Of a stretch of 64,000 nt of DNA, positions 17,309 to 25,584 are shown piece by piece. The DNA comes from Chloroflexota bacterium (lineage in GTDB: Bacteria; Chloroflexota; Anaerolineae; Anaerolineales; Villigracilaceae): NCBI GenBank assembly GCA_016234555.1, contig JACRBJ010000065.1:182868-246867 (forward strand), given 5' to 3'. The stretch's first letter is position 1; each line of letters opens with the position of its first letter. The notes under the pieces were generated by a model. The model worked only from the letters and a program-made list of their open reading frames with translations. It had not been told where the DNA came from and ran no database searches. Made by a program: the position numbers and the translations under genes.

Positions 17309-17953
17309 ATGAACGTAACAATTATCGGCGCAGGAAACATGGGACGCGGCATCGGAACCCGCGCAGTGGCTGGCGGTCACTCGGTAACATTTGTGGATGC
17401 CAACCCCGAAACGGCGGAAAAGACCGCGGCGGATGTGAAAGCTTCCGCGAAGAATGGCGCGAAGGTCTCGACCGCCAGTCTCGGTGACGCGCAACTCGGC
17501 GACGTGGTCGTGCTGGCGGTCTGGTACGGCACAAACATCGAGATCGCGAAGCAGCTTGGTACGAAACTCGCAGGAAAAGTCGTCGTTGATATAGCGAACC
17601 CGTTGAACTCCACCTACGATGGACTGGCGACCGCTCCTGATTCGTCCTCGGCGGAGGATTTGGCAAAGGCGGTTGCTCCCGGCGCGAAAGTGATCAAGGC
17701 TTTCAACACCACCTTTGCAGGGACCCTTCTCACCGGACTGGTGGCTGGTCAGCCGCTCGATGTCTTTATCGCCGGCGACGATGCCGACGCTAAAAGCAAA
17801 GTCTCGCAACTGGTCGCCGACGGCGGAATGCGAGCCATCGACGCGGGTCCATTGCACCGCGCCCGTCAGATCGAAGGAATGCAGTTACTGCATATTGTCA
17901 CACAGGGCATGCTCGGCACGAACTGGGGCAGCGCCGTAAAAGTTCTTGGATAG
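17309..17953 (+). CDS. NADPH-dependent F420 reductase-like Rossmann protein
   Basis: 214 residues with an N-terminal dinucleotide loop TIIGAGNMGRGIG and the segments VVLAVWYGTNIEIAKQL, VVDIANPL and AFNTTFAGTL that characterise the F420H2:NADP oxidoreductase/COG2085 family. In bacteria without F420 such proteins act as generic NADPH-linked reductases. AAGGAG lies about 9 nt upstream of this ATG, which excludes the longer frame from 17225. It is the first gene of an operon with cytochrome b561 and a VOC dioxygenase-like protein, divergent from a TetR regulator. Confidence 0.82.
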   Translation: MNVTIIGAGNMGRGIGTRAVAGGHSVTFVDANPETAEKTAADVKASAKNGAKVSTASLGDAQLGDVVVLAVWYGTNIEIAKQLGTKLAGKVVVDIANPLNSTYDGLATAPDSSSAEDLAKAVAPGAKVIKAFNTTFAGTLLTGLVAGQPLDVFIAGDDADAKSKVSQLVADGGMRAIDAGPLHRARQIEGMQLLHIVTQGMLGTNWGSAVKVLG

Positions 17954-18018
17954 TTGGCAAGCCAATCCCGCATGGCGCCTCACCGTCGCCATGCAATTTT
18001 CAAAAAGGAGATTCTGTC

Positions 18019-18534
18019 ATGTCCGCTCAAACTCCCAAACGTTACTCCCCGCTCTGGGTGACATTGCACTGGGTCATTGCCCTGCTGATTTTTATCACTT
18101 TCTATCTGGGCATATCCACCCAGGACATCCCGTCGACTGAGAAGGTCGGCATCCTGCGCTGGCACATGCCACTGGGTATTACCGTGCTGTTGCTGATGAT
18201 TGTCCGTTTCGTTGTCCGCTGGCGCACCCCACACCCGGAGCCGGCAACAGTGGGCAATGCTCTCCTCGATAAAATCGGCGAGTGGACGCATTACCTGCTC
18301 TACATCTTTGCCATTCTCATGCCATTGACCGGTACTCTGCTTTCCGTGACATACAATCTCGCGCCCGTCGTGTTCGGTGGCGAAGGCAGCCTTCCCCGAG
18401 GGATGACCTCGATGGTACACGGGCTGATCGGTCCGATATTTGGATTGCTTATTCTTTTGCACATCCTCGCGGCGCTCTATCATCAAATCATCCGCAGGGA
18501 CAATTTGCTGGCACGCATGTGGTACGGAAAATAA
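18019..18534 (+). CDS. cytochrome b561-family membrane protein
   Basis: 171 residues with four transmembrane helices. Heme-ligand histidines are expected in TLHWVIALL, RWHMPLG, THYLLYIF and LHILAALYHQ, matching the bacterial b561 pattern. Such proteins move electrons between quinol and periplasmic or membrane acceptors, and some act as superoxide:quinone oxidoreductases. It follows the NADP reductase by 65 nt in the TetR-controlled operon. Confidence 0.85.
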   Translation: MSAQTPKRYSPLWVTLHWVIALLIFITFYLGISTQDIPSTEKVGILRWHMPLGITVLLLMIVRFVVRWRTPHPEPATVGNALLDKIGEWTHYLLYIFAILMPLTGTLLSVTYNLAPVVFGGEGSLPRGMTSMVHGLIGPIFGLLILLHILAALYHQIIRRDNLLARMWYGK

Positions 18535-18571
18535 AACTGCGGACGCGCCACACCGTTTTAGAGGTATTACG

Positions 18572-19486
18572 ATGATAAAAACAAACACCATTACTCAGGC
18601 AGATTTTTCAATTCATCCCGCCACCCTGCTGGGTCATGTCTCTTTGACCGTTGCCAATTTGGAGAACCAGATTCTTTTTTACCAGCAGGCTCTGGGATTC
18701 AAGCTCCACTGGCGCGAAGGGAACAAGGCTGGGCTTGGCGCTGGCGGCGCGGACTTGCTTCGCCTGACCGAGGAACCGAACCTGAAAAAATATCGTGGCG
18801 TGACGGGGCTTTATCACTTTGCGGTGTTGTTCCCCAACCGCCGTGAACTGGCGCGGGCGGTGGCGCGTTTGTCTGCGCTGAAATATCGAAACTACCCCAC
18901 CGACCACATCATGACCAAGACCACCTACCTCGACGACCCCGAAGGCAACGGCATCGAGTTGTATTGCGAATCGCCCGAAGACGGCGTCTTTACGATTGAA
19001 AACAACGACTTTGTCACCCGCCGCGCCGATGGCACATTAAGCAGCGGACGCGAACCCTTGGATGTGGAAGCGTTATTCAACCACCTGACAGCGGATGACC
19101 GTCTCGACGAGCCTGCTCCACCCGAAACCCGCGTGGGGCATGTCCATTTGCATGTCCGTAATGTACAGGAAGCTGTGGACTTTTATCATGGCATCATCGG
19201 CTTCGACGTGATGGGGCACTCATCCACATTTCAAGCCGCGTTCATCTCAGCGGGTGGATACCATCATCACCTGGGACTGAATGCCTGGCAGGGTGAAGGC
19301 GCTCCGCCCCCGCCGTCCGACGCGATGGGGCTTCGTCACTTCACCGTTGACCTGCCCAATCAGCAGGCACTGGATGAGGTTGTAGCTCGTGTCACCGAAG
19401 CAGGCATCCCCTTCAACCAAACCGACGAAGGAATTTTGCTGTACGACCCGTCCCAAAACGGGGTGGTGCTGAGAAAGGTTGAATAG
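18572..19486 (+). CDS. VOC-superfamily protein with two domains (CatE-like)
   Basis: 304 residues containing two vicinal-oxygen-chelate domains of the glyoxalase/extradiol dioxygenase type. Domain 1 holds GHVSLTV, YHFAVLFP and NGIELY; domain 2 holds GHVHLHV, LRHFTVDLP and NGVVLR. The first domain supplies the Glu metal ligand, whereas the second has Val/Leu at the equivalent place, so one metal site may be incomplete. The layout resembles catechol-2,3-dioxygenase of the YfiE/CatE group. As third gene of the TetR operon it may detoxify an aromatic or electrophilic compound. Confidence 0.8.
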   Translation: MIKTNTITQADFSIHPATLLGHVSLTVANLENQILFYQQALGFKLHWREGNKAGLGAGGADLLRLTEEPNLKKYRGVTGLYHFAVLFPNRRELARAVARLSALKYRNYPTDHIMTKTTYLDDPEGNGIELYCESPEDGVFTIENNDFVTRRADGTLSSGREPLDVEALFNHLTADDRLDEPAPPETRVGHVHLHVRNVQEAVDFYHGIIGFDVMGHSSTFQAAFISAGGYHHHLGLNAWQGEGAPPPPSDAMGLRHFTVDLPNQQALDEVVARVTEAGIPFNQTDEGILLYDPSQNGVVLRKVE

Positions 19487-19488
19487 CC

Positions 19489-19530
19489 AAAATCGAGTTT
19501 CTTCACAAGGAAGAAACTCGATTTTTATTT
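19489..19530. terminator. bidirectional intrinsic terminator
   Basis: A 16-bp perfect stem beginning AAAATCGAGTTTC with a 5-nt loop is followed by ATTTTTATTTTTT. It sits just after the VOC gene and overlaps the end of the convergent membrane-protein gene. Confidence 0.85.
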
Positions 19531-20001
19531 TTTCATGAATGCATCATGGGTTCTTTCGACAAACACAGCCAGGGATACCAGCTGGGCAATAGCAGTAAAG
19601 CCAATTGCGATACAAACGAAAAACAAGATCATCATGATGGATGTAAAGGTAGCAGGGTCCGTGATTTCACCATTCCACGTGACAACCGTCAGAAACAGCC
19701 CGCCGAGCAGGAAAACAAAAAAGCTCCATATGAAGGACAGGCGATAGGTTACTATCAATTCATTGCCTTCCGTGGTTACTCTGACAAATCCCCTTTCGCC
19801 GAACCTCAAAAATGTGCGCAATCTGACAATGGTGAATATTGTTCCAGTAAACAACACCAGGTCTCCCTTTCTCACGACCTGTGTTGCGTCTTCATACCTC
19901 AACTGCTTTTCAAGGTAGAGAAGAAATTTCTCCTTATCCATTTCAGGGGAGTTGATGATTGGGAATCTGGATTTACCACCAAGAATCATGAAACCTGACA
20001 T
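19525..20001 (-). CDS. hypothetical membrane protein
   Basis: 158 residues. The N-terminal half is soluble and mixed alpha/beta; two hydrophobic helices lie near 95-115 and 122-148 (FIWSFFVFLLGGLFLTVV, IMMILFFVCIAIGFTAIA). AGGAG 9 nt upstream supports the start at 20001. No family is recognised. Its stop falls within the stem of the terminator shared with the VOC operon. Confidence 0.65.
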   Translation of the reverse strand: MSGFMILGGKSRFPIINSPEMDKEKFLLYLEKQLRYEDATQVVRKGDLVLFTGTIFTIVRLRTFLRFGERGFVRVTTEGNELIVTYRLSFIWSFFVFLLGGLFLTVVTWNGEITDPATFTSIMMILFFVCIAIGFTAIAQLVSLAVFVERTHDAFMKK

Positions 20002-20126
20002 TGTTTACCACTCCTGAAAAAGCGAACCATCGTCTGCCATAATGCTGAAGTATATCGCGTTATAATTCCAATCGAAAATCGTGGTCTCGGTATGCCCTCG
20101 AAAGCTGCTTGGACTACTCGACCACC

Positions 20127-20161
20127 AATCTAGAATCGTAAATCCAAAATCGGAAATCGAA
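20127..20161. repeat. heptanucleotide array, AATCNNN family, touching the surE start codon
   Basis: Five consecutive 7-nt units each beginning AATC end exactly at the base before the surE ATG. The array occupies the place of the ribosome binding site. The same family lies inside the STAND gene at 59121 and, on the minus strand, inside the bi-domain oxidoreductase at 9421. Confidence 0.85.
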
Positions 20162-20935
20162 ATGAAACCCATTCATATTCTAGTCACCAACGACGACGGC
20201 GTTCAAGCGCCTGGACTTCTTGCTCTCACGCAGGAAATGCGCAAACTCGGCAAAGTGACCGTTTTCGCGCCAGACAAAAACTGGTCTGCTTCGGGACATG
20301 TCAAAACAATGGAACGCCCCTTGCGCGTGCGCGAAACCCTGCTCGCAGACGGCACTCCCGCGTTCATGTCTGACGGCGCTCCGTCGGATTGTGTCGCCCT
20401 CCCCCTGCTCGGTCTGATCGAAGGGAAGATCGACCTGGTCGTTTCGGGCATCAATCCCAACGCCAACGTCGGGCATGATGTGACCTACTCTGGCACAGTC
20501 ACCGCCGCAATGGAAGCTGTCATTGCAGGCATAAAGGGGATTGCCGTTTCGCTCGATTCTCCCGAAGGTCACAAAGGCATCCTGGATTATTCCACCGCCG
20601 CGATTGTGGCGCGAAAGGTTGCAAAGAGAATCATCAAGGATGGGCTGCCCGAAGGTGTGGTCATCAACCTCAACGTGCCGTACCTCAAAGAAAAGCAGAT
20701 CAAAGGCTACATGATCACCCGTCAGGGACTCCGCGTCTACCGCGATGCCCTCGACGAGCGGGTCGACCCGCGCGGCAAACCATACTACTGGATCGGCGGC
20801 GAAGCCCCCACAGGCGTGGATGAACCCGGCACCGACTTCGGCGCCCTCCGCGCGGGCTACGTCTCCATCACCCCGCTGGAATTGGACCTGACCCACTACA
20901 AGGCGATGGATGTTTTGAAGAAGTGGAAGTTTTAG
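20162..20935 (+). CDS. surE: 5'/3'-nucleotidase SurE
   Basis: 257 residues. SurE is a metal-dependent nucleoside monophosphatase. The metal site begins with TNDDG (Asp-Asp at 10-11), then the Ser of WSASGH (about 44) and the Asn of SGINPNANVG (about 98) follow, as in the family. SDGAPSDCV and YSGTVTAAMEA are also conserved. The start is fixed by the family N-terminus, yet there is no Shine-Dalgarno site because the AATCNNN heptamer array abuts the ATG. Confidence 0.93.
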   Translation: MKPIHILVTNDDGVQAPGLLALTQEMRKLGKVTVFAPDKNWSASGHVKTMERPLRVRETLLADGTPAFMSDGAPSDCVALPLLGLIEGKIDLVVSGINPNANVGHDVTYSGTVTAAMEAVIAGIKGIAVSLDSPEGHKGILDYSTAAIVARKVAKRIIKDGLPEGVVINLNVPYLKEKQIKGYMITRQGLRVYRDALDERVDPRGKPYYWIGGEAPTGVDEPGTDFGALRAGYVSITPLELDLTHYKAMDVLKKWKF

Positions 20936-20940
20936 TTGTA

Positions 20941-20975
20941 GACCGCGGTCTACGGTCTACCGTCCACGGTCAAAA
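20941..20975. repeat. heptanucleotide array, GTCNACG family
   Basis: Five 7-nt units (GTCTACG/GTCCACG-like) fill the surE-to-20985 gap and run into AAAAGGAAAT, the ribosome site of the next gene. The same family occurs at 23947-23995 and 27605-27625. Confidence 0.75.
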
Positions 20976-20984
20976 GGAAATCCC

Positions 20985-21269
20985 ATGAACCTCCTGCAAA
21001 AACTCTTCGGCGGATCTTCCGCCCAATCGGGACAACGTTATTACACCTTCTCCGTCAAATGCAACCGCTGTGGAGAAGTCATCGAAGGTCGCGTGGACTT
21101 GAACAACGACCTGAGCGTCGAATACGAAGAGGGCGGCGATGTCTTCCACGCCCGCAAAATTCTCATCGGCGAAAACCGCTGCTTCCAGCGCATCGAAGTC
21201 GAGTTGAAATTCAACGCCGCCCGTCAATTGCTTGAGCAACACACCACAGGTGGACAGTTCGTTTCATAA
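20985..21269 (+). CDS. small zinc-ribbon-like hypothetical protein
   Basis: 94 residues. A single Cys pair, VKCNRCGEVIEG near 22-32, looks like half of a zinc ribbon; a further Cys occurs at ENRCFQRIE. The remainder is beta-rich (GRVDLNNDLSVEY, RIEVELKF). No named family is recognised. It lies 49 nt after surE and is followed by a lipoprotein gene. Confidence 0.65.
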   Translation: MNLLQKLFGGSSAQSGQRYYTFSVKCNRCGEVIEGRVDLNNDLSVEYEEGGDVFHARKILIGENRCFQRIEVELKFNAARQLLEQHTTGGQFVS

Positions 21270-21299
21270 TTCCCTGTGTACTTTACCTGGAGACAACCC

Positions 21300-21986
21300 A
21301 TGAAACGCCTTACCTTCCTTCTCATCGCCCTCGCCCTAACCCTCTCTGCCTGCACCCAGGACCTCGTTGACAGAAACCCATCACAAGAGTCCGAACCAGC
21401 CCCCACTCTCCAGCCTGTGCAAAAAGTCCTTTCCTCGTTCAATCCCATCAACGGCACGGACTATCTCATGGCAGGGATCGTTGCCATCCCCGGCGACCGC
21501 GAGAGCAGTTTCAATCCGCTGGAGTGGATCAACAGCAGCGGTTACTCCTCCTACTCGTCTAACACCTACAACTACGTTTTCTTCAACCTGAAGACGGAGC
21601 AATATCATCGCCTCCTGTCTGCAAACGAATACGTCATCTACCAGACCTCTGGATTCCCAACCCTGCAATACGATCCCGCCAATCCCGACCAGCCCGCCCC
21701 GACGGTGGAATGGTGGGTGTACAGCGTCATCAAGAAGGACACGGACGGCAGCGGTTATCTCGACTACAAAGACGACCTGACCATCGCCCTCTCGGATGTC
21801 GGCGGCAACGGCTACACCGAACTCATCGAAAACGTAGATGCAATCCTGAGCCAGGTTTACAAGGACAGTTCCGCGCTATTCATCATCTACAACGCCGACG
21901 AAAAGAATTACATTGCCAAGATAAACCCGTCCACGCGCGAAGTCCTCTCCACCACCGAAATGGACCTCGGCGAAGACGTGAAATAG
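21300..21986 (+). CDS. lipoprotein with EF-hand-like loop
   Basis: 228 residues. The signal peptide MKRLTFLLIALALTLSAC ends in the lipobox LSAC, so the protein should be anchored to the membrane exterior. DTDGSGYLDYKDD at about 151-163 matches a Ca2+-binding EF-hand/dockerin-type loop (D-x-D-x-S-x-x-x-D). Function is unknown. The ATG at 21300 is preceded by CCTGGAGACAACCC, and the gene lies 7 nt upstream of the ASCH-domain gene. Confidence 0.75.
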   Translation: MKRLTFLLIALALTLSACTQDLVDRNPSQESEPAPTLQPVQKVLSSFNPINGTDYLMAGIVAIPGDRESSFNPLEWINSSGYSSYSSNTYNYVFFNLKTEQYHRLLSANEYVIYQTSGFPTLQYDPANPDQPAPTVEWWVYSVIKKDTDGSGYLDYKDDLTIALSDVGGNGYTELIENVDAILSQVYKDSSALFIIYNADEKNYIAKINPSTREVLSTTEMDLGEDVK

Positions 21987-21993
21987 TCTCCTC

Positions 21994-22479
21994 ATGAATC
22001 CAATCGAAGAATACTGGTCAGCCTTTCTCGCCACCCAGCCAGTGGACTCACACTACCATCAAAAATCCTACGTCGCCGAAGGCTTTGGCGACGGTGGTGA
22101 CCTTGCCGATGAACTCGGTGGATTAATTGCCAGCGGAATCAAAACGGGAACCTGCTCTTCGCTTTGGGAGTGGCAAGCCGAAGGAAACCCCATCCCCGAA
22201 GTGGGGTTGGTCACCATCGTCCTGGACGGCAAAGGTCAGCCGCTCTGCATCATCGAAACCACCGAAGTCACCCAGCGCCGCTTCGACGAAGTGGACACAG
22301 ACTTTGCCCGTGCCGAAGGCGAAGGCGATTTCTCCCTCGACTACTGGCGGAACGCCCACAAGAACTTTTTTTCGCGCACCCTTCCAAAAATCGGCAGGCA
22401 ATTCAGCACAGACATACCGCTGGTCTGCGAACGCTTCAAACTCATCCATAAACAATGCGCCGCCTCACCAACATCCTGA
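21994..22479 (+). CDS. ASCH-domain protein
   Basis: 161 residues. KTGTCSSLWEWQAEGNPIPEVGLVTIVLD matches the ASCH fold, a PUA-like beta-barrel implicated in RNA binding or RNA processing; the later part CIIETTEVTQRRFDEV and SLDYWRNAHKNFF is also typical. A specific reaction is unknown, although some ASCH proteins are amidohydrolases or ribonucleases. Its 3' end overlaps the following membrane-protein gene by 25 nt. Confidence 0.8.
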   Translation: MNPIEEYWSAFLATQPVDSHYHQKSYVAEGFGDGGDLADELGGLIASGIKTGTCSSLWEWQAEGNPIPEVGLVTIVLDGKGQPLCIIETTEVTQRRFDEVDTDFARAEGEGDFSLDYWRNAHKNFFSRTLPKIGRQFSTDIPLVCERFKLIHKQCAASPTS

Positions 22480-23954
22480 TCATCCTGCTCGCCGCATATC
22501 TCATCATGCAGGCGGTTTACTCCACGCGCTGGCAAATCGCCCACGACGAAGCGCCGCTTCTCTACGAAGCCTTCCTCATGCGCGCCGACGGTCTCGTCCC
22601 CTACCGCGACCTCTTCGATTTTCAAATGCCAGGCAGTTTCCTCGCCTACTTCGCGCTTGGTTCCCTGAGCGGTTTTGGCGCCTTCCGTCTGCGCATCCTT
22701 GACCTTCTCATTCTCGCCGCAATCCTCACCATCACCTATTTCGCAATCAAACGTTTTGGCAAAACGCCCGCCCTCGCCGCCGCCATTCTCTTCGGCCTCA
22801 AATACCTGCAAGGCGGACCGTCCATGTCGATCCAGCGCGAGTATCTTCTGCTTGTCTTTCTTGCGCCTGCCCTTTATATTTCTCTTTTGGATGAAATGAC
22901 CCCCAGGCTTCGGCTGACGCTGGGAGTTTTGTTTGGTCTGACGGCTTTGATCAAACCCCATGCCGCCATTGGACTAATCCCGATGCTGGTTGCTGACCTA
23001 TCGAGTCTGGTCAAACGCTCTAGCCTGACTCTACCAAAAGCCATCGTAATCAGCATCCTTCCCGCTGTCGCAGGTTTTCTCATTCCAGTTGTTACCGTCT
23101 TCGCCTGGCTTGGACTCACAGGCGCATTGGCTCCCTTCCTCAAAATCGCCACCCACTACTGGGCGCTGTATTCCCAAATCAACGGTCAAATGGAAATCAC
23201 CTCAGGCGCAGAACGAATATCTCTTCTGCTGACTCAAACCCTCCATCTCGGCGGTCACGGACTTTGGCTCATCCCCGCCGCCATCGGCGTTTATTTCAAT
23301 CAAAATAAAAAGACCTGGCTCCTCGCCGCCCTCGCCCTCTGCTACGCCATCTACCCCACCCTCTCAGGACAATTCTTCCCCTACCACTACATCCCCTTCA
23401 CCTACTTCATCATCCTCCTTGCTGCCTTATCCTTCCCGACCTTCGACTTTCGACCTTCGACCTCTTCATTCATCCTTCATCTTTCATCCTTTATCCTTGC
23501 TGTTTCCCTCCTTCTCCCCTCCCCAACCTTCCTCCGCCAACTCCAAGGCAAACCCATCTCCACCTCCACCGACCGCGCCGTGGAAATTTCCCGTTTCCTC
23601 GAAAAATATCTAAACCCTGGCGACACCGTCCAACCTCTCGACTGGACGGGCGGAACCTTACTCGCCATGCTCGAAACCCGCGCCCGCATCGCCACGCCTT
23701 ACGTCTTTGACTTTTATTTTTATCACCACGTTTCCAATCCCTACATCCAATCCCTCCGCGCCGACTTCATGACCGACCTGCAAGCCGCCAGCCCGCGCTT
23801 CATTATCGAAGTCACCGCCGTAGACAAACCCTGGGTCTCAGGTCCCGACACTTCACGCGAATTTCCCGAACTGCGTTCCTTTCTCGATGAAAATTATTCC
23901 GTTGCAATTCAAAAAGCCGATTACACTATCTATGAACTCGACGGTGGACCGTAG
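22455..23954 (+). CDS. GT39-like (GT-C fold) membrane glycosyltransferase candidate
   Basis: 499 residues with about ten transmembrane helices. The first loop reads TRWQIAHDEAPLLYEAF ... VPYRDLFDFQMPGSFLAYF, the acidic D-E pair and F-x-M-P-G pattern of lipid-sugar-dependent glycosyltransferases (ArnT/PMT type). The C-terminal region is soluble (VSGPDTSREFPELRSF). A heptanucleotide array is embedded at 23438-23500, encoding residues about 329-349 (FDFRPSTSSFILHLSS). The stop codon itself lies in another array, 23947-23995. It is coupled by overlap to the ASCH gene and precedes a second membrane protein. Confidence 0.75.
   Translation: MRRLTNILIILLAAYLIMQAVYSTRWQIAHDEAPLLYEAFLMRADGLVPYRDLFDFQMPGSFLAYFALGSLSGFGAFRLRILDLLILAAILTITYFAIKRFGKTPALAAAILFGLKYLQGGPSMSIQREYLLLVFLAPALYISLLDEMTPRLRLTLGVLFGLTALIKPHAAIGLIPMLVADLSSLVKRSSLTLPKAIVISILPAVAGFLIPVVTVFAWLGLTGALAPFLKIATHYWALYSQINGQMEITSGAERISLLLTQTLHLGGHGLWLIPAAIGVYFNQNKKTWLLAALALCYAIYPTLSGQFFPYHYIPFTYFIILLAALSFPTFDFRPSTSSFILHLSSFILAVSLLLPSPTFLRQLQGKPISTSTDRAVEISRFLEKYLNPGDTVQPLDWTGGTLLAMLETRARIATPYVFDFYFYHHVSNPYIQSLRADFMTDLQAASPRFIIEVTAVDKPWVSGPDTSREFPELRSFLDENYSVAIQKADYTIYELDGGP
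23438..23500. repeat. two adjoining heptanucleotide arrays in a membrane-protein CDS
   Basis: Three GACYTTC units (23438-23458) and, after a short break, five TCNTTCA-like units (23466-23500), both with 7-nt period. The first is the GTCGAAA family read on the opposite strand. Confidence 0.75.
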
Positions 23955-23995
23955 ACGGTAGACCGCCGTCCGTCGTCCATCGTCCACGGTCAAAC
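23947..23995. repeat. heptanucleotide array spanning a stop codon and the next start
   Basis: Seven 7-nt units (GACCGTA then GTCCNNN types) begin inside the last codons of the 22455 gene, contain its TAG stop at 23952, fill the whole gap and end one base before the ATG at 23997. No Shine-Dalgarno site is left for the downstream gene. Confidence 0.8.
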
Positions 23996-23996
23996 C

Positions 23997-25565
23997 ATGA
24001 AGTCCCTTCATCGTATCTCCATCCTCTATCTCACCTTCCCATTCATTCTCTTCTGCCTCGGCTGGCTGAGACTATCCATCGCCATCCCTGTTGTACTCAT
24101 CATCCTCTGGGCAATCTGGAAACTGTTCGCTCAATCGACCAATCCCCAATCTACCAATTTACCATATCCAAATTTCCAATCCACTCTTTACTTATTACTC
24201 ATTACTGGCACCTGGCTTTTCCTCTCAGGCATCGGCGGATACACCTTCCAAAACTGGGACCATCACTGGCGCAACGCTGTTTTCCACGACCTTATCACCT
24301 ACGACTTCCCTGTCATCTACTCCGCGCCAGAAAAGGGACCTGTCCAGATGCTTGTCTATTATGTCGGCTACTGGCTTCCCGCCGCCTGGGTGGGGAAACT
24401 CATTGGCTGGCAGGCGGCAAACTTTGCTCTCTTCCTGTGGACATGGCTCGGCGTTTTGCTTGTTGTTTTTCACTTGGCGCGTAAGAGCGAGGCGACCTCG
24501 CCCCTACACCGCCTCAAATGGGCGCTCCTCCTCATCCTCTTCAGCGGACTGGACTCACTCGGCACGCTCCTCTTTGCCGGCGAATATCCAACCCTCTTCC
24601 CGCCCATCCAGCATCTCGAAATCTGGAGCGGGAACCTGCAATATTCCTCCTTTACCACCCAATTGTTCTGGGTCTTCAACCAAGCCGTCCCTGCGTGGCT
24701 GTGTGTTGTAATGTGTGTCACCCTGAGCGAAGCGAAGGGTCTTGAACATAATGTAGAAGATTCTTCGCTCACCGCAAAGCGATTCGTTCAGAATGACACA
24801 ATTGGACAACTGATATTTATCTGGTCTCTCTGCTTATTTTTTGCCCCCCTTGCCGCATTGGGACTCCTCCCCTACCTTGCCATCGAACTCTTCAAGCATA
24901 CCGACTTCAAATCCCCGTTCAAAAACCTTCGCCTTGACGTTCTCCTTGCCAGTGGAATTATCGTTCTCGTTTCATTCCTTTATTTTGCATCCAACACCGC
25001 TGCCCAGGAGCGCGGACTTCAATCCATCGCGCTGAAAGACTTTCTCGTCTTCTTCCTGCTCGAAGGCGGAATCCTCTGGTTGGTGTTGGCTCCGCTCAAA
25101 TGGCGTGACCCACGTTGGGCGGTGACAGGTCTACTCCTCGCTATCATCCCCTTCATCCAACTCGGCAGCGGACGTGACTTCATCATGCGCGCCTCCATCG
25201 CCCCGCTCTTCTATCTCATGATGATGACAGGCGAAGCCATCTTCCAAAAATCCACTCCCCGCTTGTTACTCATTACTCTTTACTTATTCCTCGCCCTCGG
25301 CTCCTTCACCCCATTTTACGAGATCAACCGCTCCATCTACCGCACCTACGAATATTACTTTGTCCTCGACCTCAGCCAGCGGACACAGCCCACCTCCGAA
25401 GTTGTCACGCATCTCGAACAGCCTGGTGTCCCGGAGTACGAACACCCTGGCTCCCTTGTCGCGGACAAGATCCAGACCCTGAAATTCATGAACGACAAAC
25501 TCTCGAAGAATTTCATTGCCAACGTCAGGCAGTCGTTTTATTTTCGCTATCTTTCACCTCATTAG
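23997..25565 (+). CDS. polytopic membrane protein carrying several embedded repeats
   Basis: 522 residues with about ten hydrophobic helices; no named family is recognised, but length and neighbour suggest another GT-C-like envelope protein. Four repeat insertions lie in frame: heptanucleotide arrays at 24133-24204 (residues 46-70) and 25266-25286, a REP-like palindrome at 24488-24512, and an 85-bp dispersed element at 24715-24799 (residues about 240-268). The hydrophobic profile resumes after each one, so the gene appears intact. The start abuts a heptamer array and has no ribosome site. Confidence 0.6.
   Translation: MKSLHRISILYLTFPFILFCLGWLRLSIAIPVVLIILWAIWKLFAQSTNPQSTNLPYPNFQSTLYLLLITGTWLFLSGIGGYTFQNWDHHWRNAVFHDLITYDFPVIYSAPEKGPVQMLVYYVGYWLPAAWVGKLIGWQAANFALFLWTWLGVLLVVFHLARKSEATSPLHRLKWALLLILFSGLDSLGTLLFAGEYPTLFPPIQHLEIWSGNLQYSSFTTQLFWVFNQAVPAWLCVVMCVTLSEAKGLEHNVEDSSLTAKRFVQNDTIGQLIFIWSLCLFFAPLAALGLLPYLAIELFKHTDFKSPFKNLRLDVLLASGIIVLVSFLYFASNTAAQERGLQSIALKDFLVFFLLEGGILWLVLAPLKWRDPRWAVTGLLLAIIPFIQLGSGRDFIMRASIAPLFYLMMMTGEAIFQKSTPRLLLITLYLFLALGSFTPFYEINRSIYRTYEYYFVLDLSQRTQPTSEVVTHLEQPGVPEYEHPGSLVADKIQTLKFMNDKLSKNFIANVRQSFYFRYLSPH
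24133..24204. repeat. heptanucleotide arrays (CAATCNN then CTNATTA types) in CDS
   Basis: Seven CAATCNN-like units (24133-24181) and then three CTNNTTA units (24184-24204), all with 7-nt period, encode FAQSTNPQSTNLPYPN and LYLLLIT. Confidence 0.7.
24488..24512. repeat. REP-like palindrome inside a CDS
   Basis: GAGCGAGGCGACCTCGCCCCTAC-like palindrome related to the GTAGGGGCGA repeats elsewhere, embedded in the membrane-protein gene at residues about 164-172. Confidence 0.6.
24715..24799. repeat. 85-bp MITE-like element inside a CDS
   Basis: The element starts GTGTCACCCTGAGCGAAGCG and ends TTCAGAATGACAC, so the ends are imperfect inverted repeats (GTGTCA..CTGA / TCAG..TGACAC). It is read through in frame as VTLSEAKGLEHNVEDSS and so on. 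The CTGAGCGAAGCGAAG motif is a familiar dispersed repeat in environmental bacterial genomes. A related short fragment (CTGAGCGTAGTCGAAG) occurs near 35470. Confidence 0.75.
25266..25286. repeat. short heptanucleotide array (TTACTNN) in CDS
   Basis: Three TTACTNN units with 7-nt period in the last third of the 23997 gene, coding LLLITLYLF. The Leu-rich context makes chance harder to exclude. Confidence 0.45.
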
Positions 25566-25584
25566 AAAGGGGATACAAAAGATT

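Noticed and set aside
20127..20161. Possible CRISPR array because of regularly spaced repeats
   Set aside because: The repeat unit is 7 nt with no 25-40 nt repeat/spacer structure, and no cas gene is present anywhere in the window.
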